From assembly GCF_000185905.1 (NCBI RefSeq), contig NC_014923.1, positions 1,488,001 to 1,552,000 of the forward strand: a stretch of DNA of 64,000 nucleotides. Direction: 5' to 3'. The DNA is from Mesorhizobium ciceri biovar biserrulae WSM1271 (lineage in GTDB: Bacteria; Pseudomonadota; Alphaproteobacteria; Rhizobiales; Rhizobiaceae). Shown here piece after piece: positions 24,497 through 33,310 of this stretch. The notes under the pieces were generated by a model. The model saw nothing but the letters and a program-made list of their open reading frames with translations. It made no database searches and was not told the origin of the DNA. Both the position numbers and the translations under genes were made by a program. Each line of letters starts with the position of its first letter. Position 1 is the first letter of the stretch.

Positions 24497-26098
24497 ATGG
24501 TGGACATAGTTTCTAGCGAGGCGGGCATTCCGAGACCGGATCATCCGCTGGATCAATCGGGCAGCGCGAAGTGGTTCCTGCCGGCCTTCGGCGTGCTGGT
24601 GCTCGTCGGCATCGCCTATGTCGGCTACGCGCTCAGCCAGGATCTTGCGGTGGCCAAGACCGTGCCGTGGATCCTGCTTGGCATCGCCTTGCTGATCGCG
24701 CTCGGCTTCGAGTTCGTCAACGGCTTCCATGACACCGCCAATGCGGTGGCGACGGTCATCTACACGCGCTCGATGCCGGCCGAATTCGCCGTCATGTGGT
24801 CGGGCGCCTTCAATTTCCTCGGGGTTCTCACCTCCAGCGGCGCGGTCGCCTTCGGCATCCTGTCGCTGCTGCCGGTCGAGTTGATCCTGCAGGTCGGCTC
24901 GTCCTCGGGCTTCGCCATGGTGTTCGCGCTGCTTGTGGCGGCGATCCTGTGGAATCTCGGCACCTGGTTCCTCGGACTGCCGGCGTCGAGCTCGCACACG
25001 ATGGTCGGTTCGATCATCGGCGTCGGCCTTGCCAACCAGTTCATGGCGCCCGCCGGCAGCGCCACCAGCGGCGTCGACTGGTCGCAGGCGACCAATGTCG
25101 GCGTCACCCTGCTGGTGTCGCCGATCATCGGCTTCTTCGCCGCGGCGATCCTGCTCTATGTAATGAAGCTGCTGGTGCGCAATCCGGCGCTCTACGAGGC
25201 GCCGAAGGGCAACACGCCGCCGCCATGGTGGATCCGTGGCCTGCTCATCTTCACCTGCACCGGCGTCAGCTTTGCGCATGGCTCCAATGACGGACAGAAG
25301 GGCATGGGCCTGATCATGCTGATCCTGATCGGCGTCGTGCCGACGGCCTATGCGCTGAACCGCACCCCCGACATCAACTATCTCGAAGCCTACAAGTCTG
25401 CCTCGGTCAGCGTCGAAACGGCGCTGGGCAAATATGCCAAGCCCGGGGTCACCGTCACCGATGCCAAGGCCGCCGTCCAGGATGCCGTGCGCACCAGGAC
25501 CTGGAACGACCAGACGACGGTTGCGCTGCAGACCTACATCCACAACACGACGGCTGGCCTGCAGCCCTATGCCTCGGTCGAGACGGTGCCGACCGATCTG
25601 GTCAGCAACGCCCGCAACGACATCTATTTGATCGGCGAAGCGCTCAAGCTAATCGACAAGAAGCAGCTGCTGCCGATGGAGGCGGCCGATCTGAAAGCGG
25701 TCACCGACTATCACAAGGCCGTCGACAACGCGACGAAGTTCATCCCGATCTGGGTGAAGGTCGCCGTCGCGCTGGCGCTCGGCCTCGGCACCATGGTCGG
25801 CTGGAAACGCATCGTCGTCACGGTCGGCGAGAAGATCGGCAAGAGCCATCTGACCTACGGCCAGGGTGCGGCGGCCGAACTCGTGGCGATGGTGACCATC
25901 GGCATGGCCGATCGGCTGGGACTGCCGGTGTCGACGACGCATGTGCTGTCGTCGGGCGTTGCCGGAACGATGGCGGCGAACGGTTCGGGGCTGCAATGGG
26001 CGACGGTGCGCAATCTGCTGCTTGCCTGGGTGCTGACGCTGCCGTGCTCGATCACGCTGGCCTTCGTGCTGTTCATCATCTTCCGCCAGGTGTTCTGA
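24497..26098 (+). CDS. pit: Low-affinity inorganic phosphate transporter (Pit)
   Basis: 533 residues, PiT family. Both inverted signature repeats are present: FEFVNGFHDTANAVATVIYT near residue 75 and FAHGSNDGQKGMG near 260, plus LPASSSHTMVGSIIG and LPVSTTHVLSSGVAG. About 10-12 membrane helices with a long hydrophilic loop (about 285-410). Imports phosphate as metal-phosphate with protons. Start chosen at the ATG with GGAGTGGG upstream; an ATG six codons earlier is possible. No PhoU-like (Pit accessory) gene adjacent. Confidence 0.88.
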   Translation: MVDIVSSEAGIPRPDHPLDQSGSAKWFLPAFGVLVLVGIAYVGYALSQDLAVAKTVPWILLGIALLIALGFEFVNGFHDTANAVATVIYTRSMPAEFAVMWSGAFNFLGVLTSSGAVAFGILSLLPVELILQVGSSSGFAMVFALLVAAILWNLGTWFLGLPASSSHTMVGSIIGVGLANQFMAPAGSATSGVDWSQATNVGVTLLVSPIIGFFAAAILLYVMKLLVRNPALYEAPKGNTPPPWWIRGLLIFTCTGVSFAHGSNDGQKGMGLIMLILIGVVPTAYALNRTPDINYLEAYKSASVSVETALGKYAKPGVTVTDAKAAVQDAVRTRTWNDQTTVALQTYIHNTTAGLQPYASVETVPTDLVSNARNDIYLIGEALKLIDKKQLLPMEAADLKAVTDYHKAVDNATKFIPIWVKVAVALALGLGTMVGWKRIVVTVGEKIGKSHLTYGQGAAAELVAMVTIGMADRLGLPVSTTHVLSSGVAGTMAANGSGLQWATVRNLLLAWVLTLPCSITLAFVLFIIFRQVF

Positions 26099-26121
26099 GC
26101 CGAGCGTATAAGCGTCCAAAG

Positions 26122-26158
26122 AAAAGGCAGCGCCGGGTGACCGGCGCTGCCTTTTTTC
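26122..26158 (+). terminator. Rho-independent terminator of pit
   Basis: AAAAGGCAGCGCCGG, GTGA loop, CCGGCGCTGCCTTTTTT: a perfect 15-bp stem with T-run. Confidence 0.85.
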
Positions 26159-26247
26159 TTTAAGTGAGCACTGCGTTCAAGGGGCGAAGACGTATTCGTT
26201 TCTGTTGACGTGGAACATGCCTAGGAAATTGGCCGAAACGCCTTTCG

Positions 26248-26435
26248 CTTCGTCATCCTGTGGCGGAGCAGGGAGCGAAGCGACGCGGCGCAGACCATAG
26301 GATCCATGCCGCGACTCCTGAGCGTTGCCGCGGTGCAGAATTCTGCTCCGCTGCACTCCGTGGCAAAGATCACGGCATGGATCCCAGGGTCTCCGCGACG
26401 GAGCTTCGCTCCTGCTTCGCCCAGGGATGACGAAG
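26248..26435. repeat. 188-bp palindromic element (MITE/REP-like)
   Basis: Arms of roughly 65 bp in inverted orientation: CTTCGTCATCCTG...GGAGCGAAGC...GGATCCATGCCG on the left answers CGGCATGGATCC...GCTTCGCTCC...GGGATGACGAAG on the right, with a second nested stem (TTGCCGCGGTGCAG / CTGCACTCCGTGGCAA) at the centre. The whole can fold into one long hairpin. It codes for nothing and sits between two convergent genes. Its ends and length suggest a dispersed non-autonomous element; a similar repeat is, as I recall, common in Mesorhizobium. Confidence 0.75.
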
Positions 26436-26527
26436 TTTGGAGGCGTCGGCCAATCTCGAGCGTTGGCGATGGCCGTTCAAACGAATCCTGGCCAACAACG
26501 CTGAACCGTTGGGCATAACCGGCCTGG

Positions 26528-27688
26528 CTACGTCGGGTCTTCGCGATGCAGGTCATGGATGGCGACACCGTCGACATTGGTCGGCATCGTCAGCCACTCA
26601 CGATGGCGCAAGGTGCGCTGCGTGTCCTCCAACCCTGTCTCCCAATGCTCGCGCATCGAGGTGCCTGAGAACTCATAGTCCTTGGCGTGACCCTCATAGC
26701 CTTTGTGCTGATAGATCAGGTGCACGATGTTGACGGTGCCGGCGTCCGAATAGTCCTCGATCAGCGCTTCCTCGGCCGGCGTCCGCAACTCCTTCGGCAC
26801 CCGTTTCAGTGCATCGAGCAGGCGCATCTTGAGACCGTGGATGCGTTTGAAATTATCAGTGTTTTGCCGTGTGCGGCTCGAATACATGATGTCCTTGTGG
26901 CGCGACAGCACGTCCGGCATGCGGCGCGGCAGGACGCCTCGCGCGCTGAACAGGTCGACCTGGAAAACCAGCGAGGAACGGTCCTCTTCCTGGTCGAGCA
27001 GATATTGCAGCGGCGTGTTGGAGACGATGCCCCCGTCCCAGTAATATTCGCCTTCGATGCGGATCGACGGGAACGCCGGCGGCAGCGCGCCGCTGGCCAT
27101 GATGTGCTCCGGTTCGATGCGGACCTTGTCGGTGTCGAAATAGACGAAGTTGCCGGTCCGGACATTGACCGCGCCGACGCTCAACCGCTTCTTGCCGTCG
27201 TTGAGGATGTCGAAGTCGATCAGGCTTTGCAGCGTCTCCTTCAGCTCGGCCGTGTCGTAGAAGCTGGTGGCGCCCTCGGCGCCGGGCTGCTCCATCCAGG
27301 GGTTAGGATTGCGCGGCTTGAAGAAGCCCGGCTGCCCCATGACCATGGTCATCCACGAACTGGTGCGATTGCGGATATCACGGTAGATGTCGCCTTCCGG
27401 CGTATAGGCCCAGATCTTGCGACCCGAAATCGTCTGCCAGAATTGCTCGAGGCGCTGCAGCCGGCGGCTCGACTCATTGCCGGCGATGATCGCCGCATTG
27501 ATGGCGCCGATCGACACGCCGGAAAGCCAGCTCGGCTCGCAGCCGGCCTCTGCCAATGCCTGGTACACCCCAGCCTGGTAGGCGCCGAGCGCGCCGCCTC
27601 CCTGAAACACCAGCGCGACGCGGTCATACTGCGCCGAGATCTCCGCGATGGTGGCGGTGGCCTCCTTGTTGCGATTGCGTTCGAGCAC
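26528..27688 (-). CDS. Patatin-like phospholipase (DUF3734 C-terminus)
   Basis: About 386 residues from a GTG start (VLERNRN) with GGAG 9-10 nt upstream. Patatin motifs: oxyanion GGGALG (about 30-35), nucleophile GVSIG (Ser59), and the Asp of YYWDGGIVSN (about 235). The C-terminal third (HKDIMYSSRTRQNT onward) matches the DUF3734 extension of bacterial patatins tied to polyhydroxybutyrate loci. It lies 47 nt downstream of adc, in one operon. Probably acts on acyl esters, possibly at storage granules. The longer reading upstream overlaps adc and is not supported. Confidence 0.85.
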   Translation of the reverse strand: MLERNRNKEATATIAEISAQYDRVALVFQGGGALGAYQAGVYQALAEAGCEPSWLSGVSIGAINAAIIAGNESSRRLQRLEQFWQTISGRKIWAYTPEGDIYRDIRNRTSSWMTMVMGQPGFFKPRNPNPWMEQPGAEGATSFYDTAELKETLQSLIDFDILNDGKKRLSVGAVNVRTGNFVYFDTDKVRIEPEHIMASGALPPAFPSIRIEGEYYWDGGIVSNTPLQYLLDQEEDRSSLVFQVDLFSARGVLPRRMPDVLSRHKDIMYSSRTRQNTDNFKRIHGLKMRLLDALKRVPKELRTPAEEALIEDYSDAGTVNIVHLIYQHKGYEGHAKDYEFSGTSMREHWETGLEDTQRTLRHREWLTMPTNVDGVAIHDLHREDPT

Positions 27689-27735
27689 GGCTTTGGTCTC
27701 CGACTTCTGTTTGGGCTCTGAAAGGCTTGTGCAGC

Positions 27736-28482
27736 TCAGGTGCGGTCGGCGAGATAATCGTGAACCACTTCGCCCAGCCCAAGCGTCAGATCGGCGGTGA
27801 AGTGGACGGCGGATACAATGTCGAGCACCGGCAGCCGCGCCACGTCGGCCATGACATGCGGCCGCAAATCGAGCGCGGCGGGCGCAGTCCAGGCTTCCTT
27901 CAGCGTGATGTCGGTGAGGTGGTAGCGGACCAGTTCGCAGATGCGCGGCGTGCCGTCGACATGCGGGACGATCTTGATCAGGAAATTGGGCGCGGCCAGC
28001 GAAGCGAGGACAGAGCCGTGATCGGCTTCCTTGTGCTTGTAGCCCATCGTGCCGGTGGCGCACAGAACGCTGCCATAGTGCAGCGTGCCGACGATGACCT
28101 CGCCTTCATGCACGATCTTGGGATTGGCAAGCTTCTTGGGAAAGCCCCACAGTTCGCGGCCGCCGGCGATCGGCGCGTCGTCGTCGAGATACATCGAATG
28201 GACGTAGGCGCCGTGCTGGCCCTTGTAGCGCACCGGGATGACCTGGCCGGTCTCGGTGTAGTCGCCGAAACCGGTCGAGTCAGGCATGCGGATGAATTCG
28301 TATTTGACCAGCGGCTCGTCGATTTCCAGCGGCTCCGGCACGACAGCCTCTAGCGCCTCGCGCGTCGTGCGGTAGGTGATGATGACGTATTCGCGGTTGA
28401 AGAAACGGTACGGCCCGGGCGGAAAGGAGGGGTTGGTCAGCGGCATCGCATAGGCGCGCTTCATGACATCGGCGATCTGCAA
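27736..28482 (-). CDS. adc: Acetoacetate decarboxylase
   Basis: About 248 residues from a TTG start with GGGG 8 nt upstream; ATG at 28464 is the alternative, and the far ATG at 28539 adds residues that do not resemble the family. Strong resemblance to clostridial Adc: [27 protein letters not shown], and the Schiff-base Lys in [11 protein letters not shown] (about 116, followed by a second Lys that lowers its pKa). Converts acetoacetate to acetone and CO2. Divergent from 3-hydroxybutyrate dehydrogenase, so both work on products of PHB mobilisation: hydroxybutyrate to acetoacetate, then acetone as a branch. Confidence 0.9.
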   Translation of the reverse strand: MQIADVMKRAYAMPLTNPSFPPGPYRFFNREYVIITYRTTREALEAVVPEPLEIDEPLVKYEFIRMPDSTGFGDYTETGQVIPVRYKGQHGAYVHSMYLDDDAPIAGGRELWGFPKKLANPKIVHEGEVIVGTLHYGSVLCATGTMGYKHKEADHGSVLASLAAPNFLIKIVPHVDGTPRICELVRYHLTDITLKEAWTAPAALDLRPHVMADVARLPVLDIVSAVHFTADLTLGLGEVVHDYLADRT

Positions 28483-28539
28483 GGCTGTAGCCCCATTTTG
28501 GTTCAGGAATGACTGCGCGCGCTCCGGATTATGTTGCAC

Positions 28540-28556
28540 GGCACCATGACAGTGCC
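28540..28556. promoter_or_regulatory. Operator-like site A (adc side)
   Basis: GGCAC-CATGACA-GTGCC, a perfect 5-bp inverted repeat. The inner 16 bp recur exactly, inverted, 78 bp away on the bdhA side. Confidence 0.6.
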
Positions 28557-28634
28557 GTGTCAGCCGCCTGACAGCCGCCCAAGGGGCCTGTCGACGGCCG
28601 TTTCAACCCTGTAATCGCACCGACATATGGCTAT

Positions 28635-28650
28635 GGCACTGTCATGGTGC
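28635..28650. promoter_or_regulatory. Operator-like site B (bdhA side)
   Basis: GGCACTGTCATGGTGC, the exact reverse complement of site A's 16-bp core, 51 bp upstream of bdhA. Two sites facing each divergent gene suggest one shared regulator. Confidence 0.6.
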
Positions 28651-28701
28651 GGCGCACAAAGGCGGCCCCGTTCGTTCCCTCCCACCTCTTGCGAGATCAT
28701 C

Positions 28702-29490
28702 ATGGGTTTCCTGTCTTCGAAGAACGCCCTCGTCACCGGCTCGACCAGCGGCATCGGCCTGGCCATCGCCCGCGCCTTTGCCGCCGAAGGCGCCAATGTC
28801 ACCATCAACGGCCTTGGCGATGCGGCTGCCATCGAGCAGGAGCGCACCGGCATCGAGAGGGATTTCGGCGTCAAGTGCCGCTATTCCGGTGCCAACATGA
28901 TGGATGGCGCGGCGGTCAGCGCCATGGTGCATGAGGCCGAGGCTGCCTTCGGCAGTCTCGATATCCTGGTCAACAATGCCGGCATCCAGCATGTCGCGCC
29001 GATCGAGGAGTTTCCCGATGACAAGTGGGAAGCCATCATCCGCATCAATCTGCTCGCCGCGTTCTACGCCATCAAGGCGGCACTGCCGGGCATGAAGACG
29101 CGCAAATGGGGCCGTATCATCAACACCGCCTCGGCGCATGCGCTGGTCGCCTCGCCGTTCAAGTCGGCCTATGTGTCGGCCAAGCACGGCATTGCGGGCC
29201 TCACCAAGACGGTAGCGCTCGAAGCAGCGCTCGACGGCGTCACCGTCAATGCGATCGCGCCGGGCTATGTCTGGACGCCGCTGGTCGAAAGGCAGATTCC
29301 CGACACGATGAAGGCGCGCGGCATGACCGAGGAACAGGTCAAGCACGATGTGCTGCTCGCCGCCCAGCCGACCAAGGAATTCGTCACCGTCGACGAGCTC
29401 GCCGCGCTGACGCTGTTCCTGTGTTCGGACGCGGCCAGGCAGGTCACCGGCACCACCTTGCCGATGGATGGCGGCTGGACGGCACAGTAG
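28702..29490 (+). CDS. bdhA: D-3-hydroxybutyrate dehydrogenase
   Basis: 262 residues, classical short-chain dehydrogenase: NAD motif TGSTSGIG (12-19), NNAG (91-94), catalytic Ser144, Tyr157, Lys161 (YVSAK). The IQHVAPIEEFP stretch and the EFVTVDELAALTLFLCSDAA tail are hallmarks of 3-hydroxybutyrate dehydrogenases. Oxidises D-3-hydroxybutyrate from PHB to acetoacetate with NAD. The start is the ATG of MGFLSSKNA, aligned with the family; the upstream in-frame ATG would run through operator site B. Confidence 0.92.
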   Translation: MGFLSSKNALVTGSTSGIGLAIARAFAAEGANVTINGLGDAAAIEQERTGIERDFGVKCRYSGANMMDGAAVSAMVHEAEAAFGSLDILVNNAGIQHVAPIEEFPDDKWEAIIRINLLAAFYAIKAALPGMKTRKWGRIINTASAHALVASPFKSAYVSAKHGIAGLTKTVALEAALDGVTVNAIAPGYVWTPLVERQIPDTMKARGMTEEQVKHDVLLAAQPTKEFVTVDELAALTLFLCSDAARQVTGTTLPMDGGWTAQ

Positions 29491-29949
29491 AGGATAATCC
29501 AAGCGTTCCGTTTGCCTGCTGGTGCCGCTGGGCGCTGGCAGAAAAGCACCCGCCTATGCCGTGATCTTAATCGATGCGGATGCCGTGGTCGTGCATTTCC
29601 ATGATTTTCCGATCGACGCGGCGGGTTGCCCGTCTCCGGCAGGCTTAGCGGGACACTGAGCAAGACTTCCCGCGAGGGCCAAGATGCCGCCAGTCGCATG
29701 TGCCGGCCTATTGCACGGCAGCGCAACAGGCTGCGCCGTTGCTGAACTGAACGATCCCAACCGATGCCCATCCGCGCACTGACGGCGACTGCGCGGCATC
29801 GGGTTTCCCAGCCTCTTTCTCGTCCCGCCGGACTACGGTGAAAGTGTCCAAAAAGCACGGGAATATGGACATTAGTCTTGACAGAAATACAGATGTTCAA
29901 TACCCGTCAGGCAATCGAACAAGCCTGCATTATGGGAGGAACGAGCGGT
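29491..29949. other. Long leader region, no gene seen
   Basis: About 460 bp between bdhA and the SAF oxidoreductase without a convincing reading frame. The right end holds promoter-like elements listed separately; the left 350 bp shows nothing I can identify. Confidence 0.5.
29845..29883 (+). promoter_or_regulatory. Putative operator and -35 of the SAF/E1/E2 operon
   Basis: TGTCCA, 15-nt spacer, TGGACA (perfect 6-bp inverted repeat) followed 6 nt later by a consensus TTGACA. No strong -10 is visible downstream, fitting an activated promoter. Confidence 0.4.
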
Positions 29950-31278
29950 ATGGCTTCCAATGTTTCGTTGACGGGTCTTGCCCGCGATCTCGAGGAACGC
30001 GCAAAGTCGGGCAAGCCTATCCGCATCGGCCTGATCGGCTCGGGCGAGATGGGAACCGACATCGTCACTCGTGTCGCCCATATGTCGGGCATCGAGATCG
30101 GCGCCATTTCCGAACTGAACCTGCCGGCTGCCAGCAAGGCCGTCGATATCGCTTTCCAGGAAACCGGGCATGCGCGCGAAGTGTCGAATGCTTCGGCTAT
30201 GACGTCGGCGATGGAAGCCGGCAAGGTGGCGGTCACCAACGACGCCGACCTTGTCATCAACAATGATCTGATCGACGTCGTCATCGATGCCACCGGGGTT
30301 CCCGCCGTTGGCGCCGAGATCGGGCTGCGCGCCATGGAGCATGGCAAGCATCTGGTGATGATGAATGTCGAGGCCGACGTCACCATCGGCGCCTATCTGA
30401 AAAGCGAGGCCGACCGGCTCGGCGTCACCTATTCACTGGGCGCCGGCGATGAGCCGTCCTCCTGCATGGAGCTGATCGAGTTCGTCTCGGCCATGGGTCA
30501 CCCGATCGTTGCCGCCGGCAAGGGCAAGAACAATCCGCTCAACATCGACGCCATTCCCCCGGACTATGAGGAGGAAGCCAAGCGCCGGCACATGAATGTC
30601 CGCATGCTGGTCGAATTCGTCGACGGCTCCAAGACCATGGTCGAGATGGCGGCAATCGCCAATGCCACCGGCCTGGTTCCAGACAAGGCTGGCATGCATG
30701 GCCCGGCGGCGACGCTTGGCGAACTGTCCAAGGTGCTGGTGCCGCAGAAGGATGGCGGCGTTCTGTCGAAGGTCGGCGTCGTCGACTATTCGATCGGCAA
30801 GGGTGTCGCGCCCGGCGTCTTCGTCGTTGCCGACATGTCGCATCCGCGCATCTCCGAGCGCATGGAAGATCTGAAGATGGGCAAAGGCCCGTATTTCACT
30901 TTCCATCGTCCCTATCACCTGACCTCGCTCGAGGTGCCGCTGACCTGCGCGCGCGTCGTGCTCTACGGCAAGGCCGACATGGTGCCGCTGGCAAAGCCGG
31001 TGGCCGAAGTCGCCGCCATGGCCAAGAAGGACATGAAGCCCGGCGAGAAGCTCGATGCGATCGGCGAATATTGCTACCGCGCCTGGATCATGACGACGCC
31101 CGAGGCGCGCGCCGCCAAGGCCATTCCCTGCGGCCTGCTGCAGGGCGGCTCGGTCACCGCGCCGATCAAGAAGGGCGAACTCATAACCTATGCGAATGCA
31201 GCGCCCGCGGCGGGCTCCAAGATCGCCGAACTGCGCGCTCGCCAGGACAAGCTCGTCTATGGGACCGTGGGAGCGTGA
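29950..31278 (+). CDS. Homoserine-dehydrogenase-like oxidoreductase with SAF domain
   Basis: 442 residues from the ATG with GGGAGGA upstream. N-terminal Rossmann domain with IRIGLIGSGEMGTD (about 25-37) and DVVIDATGVPAVGAEIG, as in homoserine dehydrogenase-like NAD(P) enzymes; C-terminal SAF segment (about 365-425, IPCGLLQGGSVTAPIKKGELI). Automated pipelines may call such proteins FlgA because of SAF, but nothing here is flagellar. First gene of an operon with E1alpha (2-nt gap), E1beta and E2 of a 2-oxoacid/acetoin dehydrogenase-type complex, so it likely makes that complex's substrate, perhaps from a sugar acid or polyol derivative. Substrate unknown. Confidence 0.75.
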   Translation: MASNVSLTGLARDLEERAKSGKPIRIGLIGSGEMGTDIVTRVAHMSGIEIGAISELNLPAASKAVDIAFQETGHAREVSNASAMTSAMEAGKVAVTNDADLVINNDLIDVVIDATGVPAVGAEIGLRAMEHGKHLVMMNVEADVTIGAYLKSEADRLGVTYSLGAGDEPSSCMELIEFVSAMGHPIVAAGKGKNNPLNIDAIPPDYEEEAKRRHMNVRMLVEFVDGSKTMVEMAAIANATGLVPDKAGMHGPAATLGELSKVLVPQKDGGVLSKVGVVDYSIGKGVAPGVFVVADMSHPRISERMEDLKMGKGPYFTFHRPYHLTSLEVPLTCARVVLYGKADMVPLAKPVAEVAAMAKKDMKPGEKLDAIGEYCYRAWIMTTPEARAAKAIPCGLLQGGSVTAPIKKGELITYANAAPAAGSKIAELRARQDKLVYGTVGA

Positions 31279-31280
31279 TC

Positions 31281-32309
31281 ATGGCCACAGCCAGCAAAGC
31301 CGTCACTAACAGTCGCGCCAATCTGCCCTTCGTCTACCGCCAGTACAGCGCCGAGCAGCTCAAGCAGGTGCTCCACAAGATGTACCTGGTCCGCCGCTTC
31401 GAAGAGGGGGCGGAGGAGTGCTACACGCGCGGCCTCATCCATGGCACCATGCATTTGTCGATCGGCCAGGAAGCCAGCGCCATGGGCATCTGCATGCCGC
31501 TTGCCGAGGATGACCAGATCACCTCGACGCATCGCGGTCACGGCCACTGCATTGCCAAGGGCGCCGAGGTCAAGCGCATGTTCGCCGAGTTCTTCGGCAA
31601 GACCACAGGCTATTGCAAGGGCCGTGGCGGCTCGATGCACATCGCCGATGTCGGCAAGGGCAATCTCGGCGCCAATGGCATCGTCGGTGGCGGTATTCCG
31701 ATCGCCGTCGGGGCGGCATTGTCCTCCAAGATGATGAAGACCGGCAAGGTCGTGGTCTCCTTCTTCGGCGATGGCGCCAACAATGAAGGCGCTTTCCACG
31801 AGGCGCTCAACATGGCGGCGGTCTGGAAGCTGCCTGTCATTTTCGTCTGCGAGAACAATGGCTACGGCATGTCGACATCGACAGCCCGCTCGACCGCGGT
31901 CAAGAACATCGCCGAGCGCGCCGCCGCCTATTCGATGCCGGGCGTCATCGTCAACGGCAACATCTTCTCCGAGGTCGCCGAGGCGTCTCATCAGGCTGTT
32001 GCCCGAGCCCGCGCCGGCGAGGGGCCGACGCTGATCGAGTCCAAGACCTATCGCCATCGCGGCCATTCCAAGAGCGACCGCAACCGCTATCGCACCAAGG
32101 AAGAGATCGAGGACTGGATGTCGAACCGCGATCCGATCACCCTGTTCGAAAGCGAGCTCAGGGAATTCGGCTTCATCGACGACAAGGGCATCGAGGCCAT
32201 TCGCGATGCCGTGGCGCAAGAGATCGCCGAGGGCATCGAGTTCGCCAAGGCGAGCCCTTCGCCCGATATCAGCGAGACGGGAAATTACGTGTATACGGAG
32301 CAGGCGTGA
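31281..32309 (+). CDS. TPP-dependent dehydrogenase E1 alpha (acetoin DH/PDH-like)
   Basis: 342 residues. TPP-binding motif [17 protein letters not shown]...NN (about 165-195), GSMHIAD and the [15 protein letters not shown] loop typical of E1alpha. The sequence is closest in feel to AcoA-type acetoin dehydrogenase and PDH E1alpha. Works as an alpha2beta2 heterotetramer with the next gene product, decarboxylating a 2-oxo acid or cleaving acetoin and loading the acyl group on the E2 lipoyl arm. TGATG overlap with E1beta gives translational coupling. No E3 gene is in the operon; a shared dihydrolipoamide dehydrogenase is expected. Confidence 0.87.
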   Translation: MATASKAVTNSRANLPFVYRQYSAEQLKQVLHKMYLVRRFEEGAEECYTRGLIHGTMHLSIGQEASAMGICMPLAEDDQITSTHRGHGHCIAKGAEVKRMFAEFFGKTTGYCKGRGGSMHIADVGKGNLGANGIVGGGIPIAVGAALSSKMMKTGKVVVSFFGDGANNEGAFHEALNMAAVWKLPVIFVCENNGYGMSTSTARSTAVKNIAERAAAYSMPGVIVNGNIFSEVAEASHQAVARARAGEGPTLIESKTYRHRGHSKSDRNRYRTKEEIEDWMSNRDPITLFESELREFGFIDDKGIEAIRDAVAQEIAEGIEFAKASPSPDISETGNYVYTEQA

Positions 32310-33307
32310 TGGACGCGATGGTGCGTGAACTGAGCTACGCCCAGGCGATCCAGGAGGCCATGGCGATCGCCATGGACATGGACGAGCGCGTTTTCCTGAT
32401 GGGCGAGGATATCGGCGTCTATGGCGGCGCCTTCCAGGTCACCGGCGACCTGGTCGAACGTTACGGCGCTGACCGCGTCATCGACACGCCGATTTCGGAA
32501 CTGGGCGGCGCGGGCGTCGCGGTGGGCGCTGCGCTCACCGGCATGCGGCCGATCTTCGAGTTCCAGTTTTCCGATTTCGCCACGCTTGCCATGGAGCAGA
32601 TCGTCAACCAGGCGGCCAAGATGCGCTTCATGCTGGGCGGCGAGGTTTCTGTTCCCGTGGTGATGCGCTTTCCCGCCGGTTCCGGCACCGGTGCGGCGGC
32701 TCAGCACAGCCAGAGCCTCGAAGCCTGGCTCGGCCATGTGCCGGGTCTGAAAGTCATCCAGCCGGCGACCCCCTATGATGCCAAGGGCATGCTTTTGGCA
32801 GCGGTCGCCGATCCCGATCCGGTCATGATCTTCGAGCACAAGTTGCTCTACAAGATGAAGGGCCCGGTGCCCGAAGGCTATTACACTGTGCCGATCGGCA
32901 AGGCCGATATCCGCCGCGAAGGCCGGGATCTCACCATCGTCGCCACCTCGATCATGGTGCAGAAGGCGCTCGACGCGGCAGCCGTGCTGGAGAGCGAAGG
33001 CATCGACGTCGAAGTCGTCGATCTCCGGACCATCCGGCCGATGGACAAGCAGACCGTCATCGACAGCGTCAAGAAGACGTCGCGGCTGCTATGCGTCTAC
33101 GAAGCGGTCAAGACGCTGGGCATCGGCGCCGAGGTCAGCGCCATGATCGCCGAGAGCGAAGCGTTCGACTATCTCGACGCGCCGATCGTGCGGCTGGGCG
33201 GCGCCGAAACGCCGATCCCCTACAATCCGGAACTCGAGAAGGTGACGGTGCCGCAAATTCCGGACATCATCACTGCCGCGCGCGACCTCGTGAAAGGGGT
33301 TCGCTGA
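32309..33307 (+). CDS. Dehydrogenase E1 beta subunit (acetoin DH/PDH-like)
   Basis: 332 residues; transketolase-like pyrimidine domain ([30 protein letters not shown]) and C-terminal transketolase domain ([13 protein letters not shown]). Forms the active site with E1alpha. The ATG overlaps the E1alpha stop (TGATG); three nt separate it from E2. Its family cannot tell pyruvate, acetoin and branched substrates apart by eye. Confidence 0.88.
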   Translation: MDAMVRELSYAQAIQEAMAIAMDMDERVFLMGEDIGVYGGAFQVTGDLVERYGADRVIDTPISELGGAGVAVGAALTGMRPIFEFQFSDFATLAMEQIVNQAAKMRFMLGGEVSVPVVMRFPAGSGTGAAAQHSQSLEAWLGHVPGLKVIQPATPYDAKGMLLAAVADPDPVMIFEHKLLYKMKGPVPEGYYTVPIGKADIRREGRDLTIVATSIMVQKALDAAAVLESEGIDVEVVDLRTIRPMDKQTVIDSVKKTSRLLCVYEAVKTLGIGAEVSAMIAESEAFDYLDAPIVRLGGAETPIPYNPELEKVTVPQIPDIITAARDLVKGVR

Positions 33308-33310
33308 GAT

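Noticed and set aside
24428..25543. 371-codon minus-strand frame opposite the phosphate transporter
   Set aside because: Antisense shadow; Pit signatures on the plus strand are unambiguous.
27689..28063. N-terminal extension of the patatin gene
   Set aside because: It would overlap the adc gene out of frame; residues are Arg-rich and unlike any patatin.
29950..31278. Reading the SAF protein as flagellar FlgA
   Set aside because: Only the small SAF tail is shared; the bulk is a Rossmann oxidoreductase and no flagellar genes are near.
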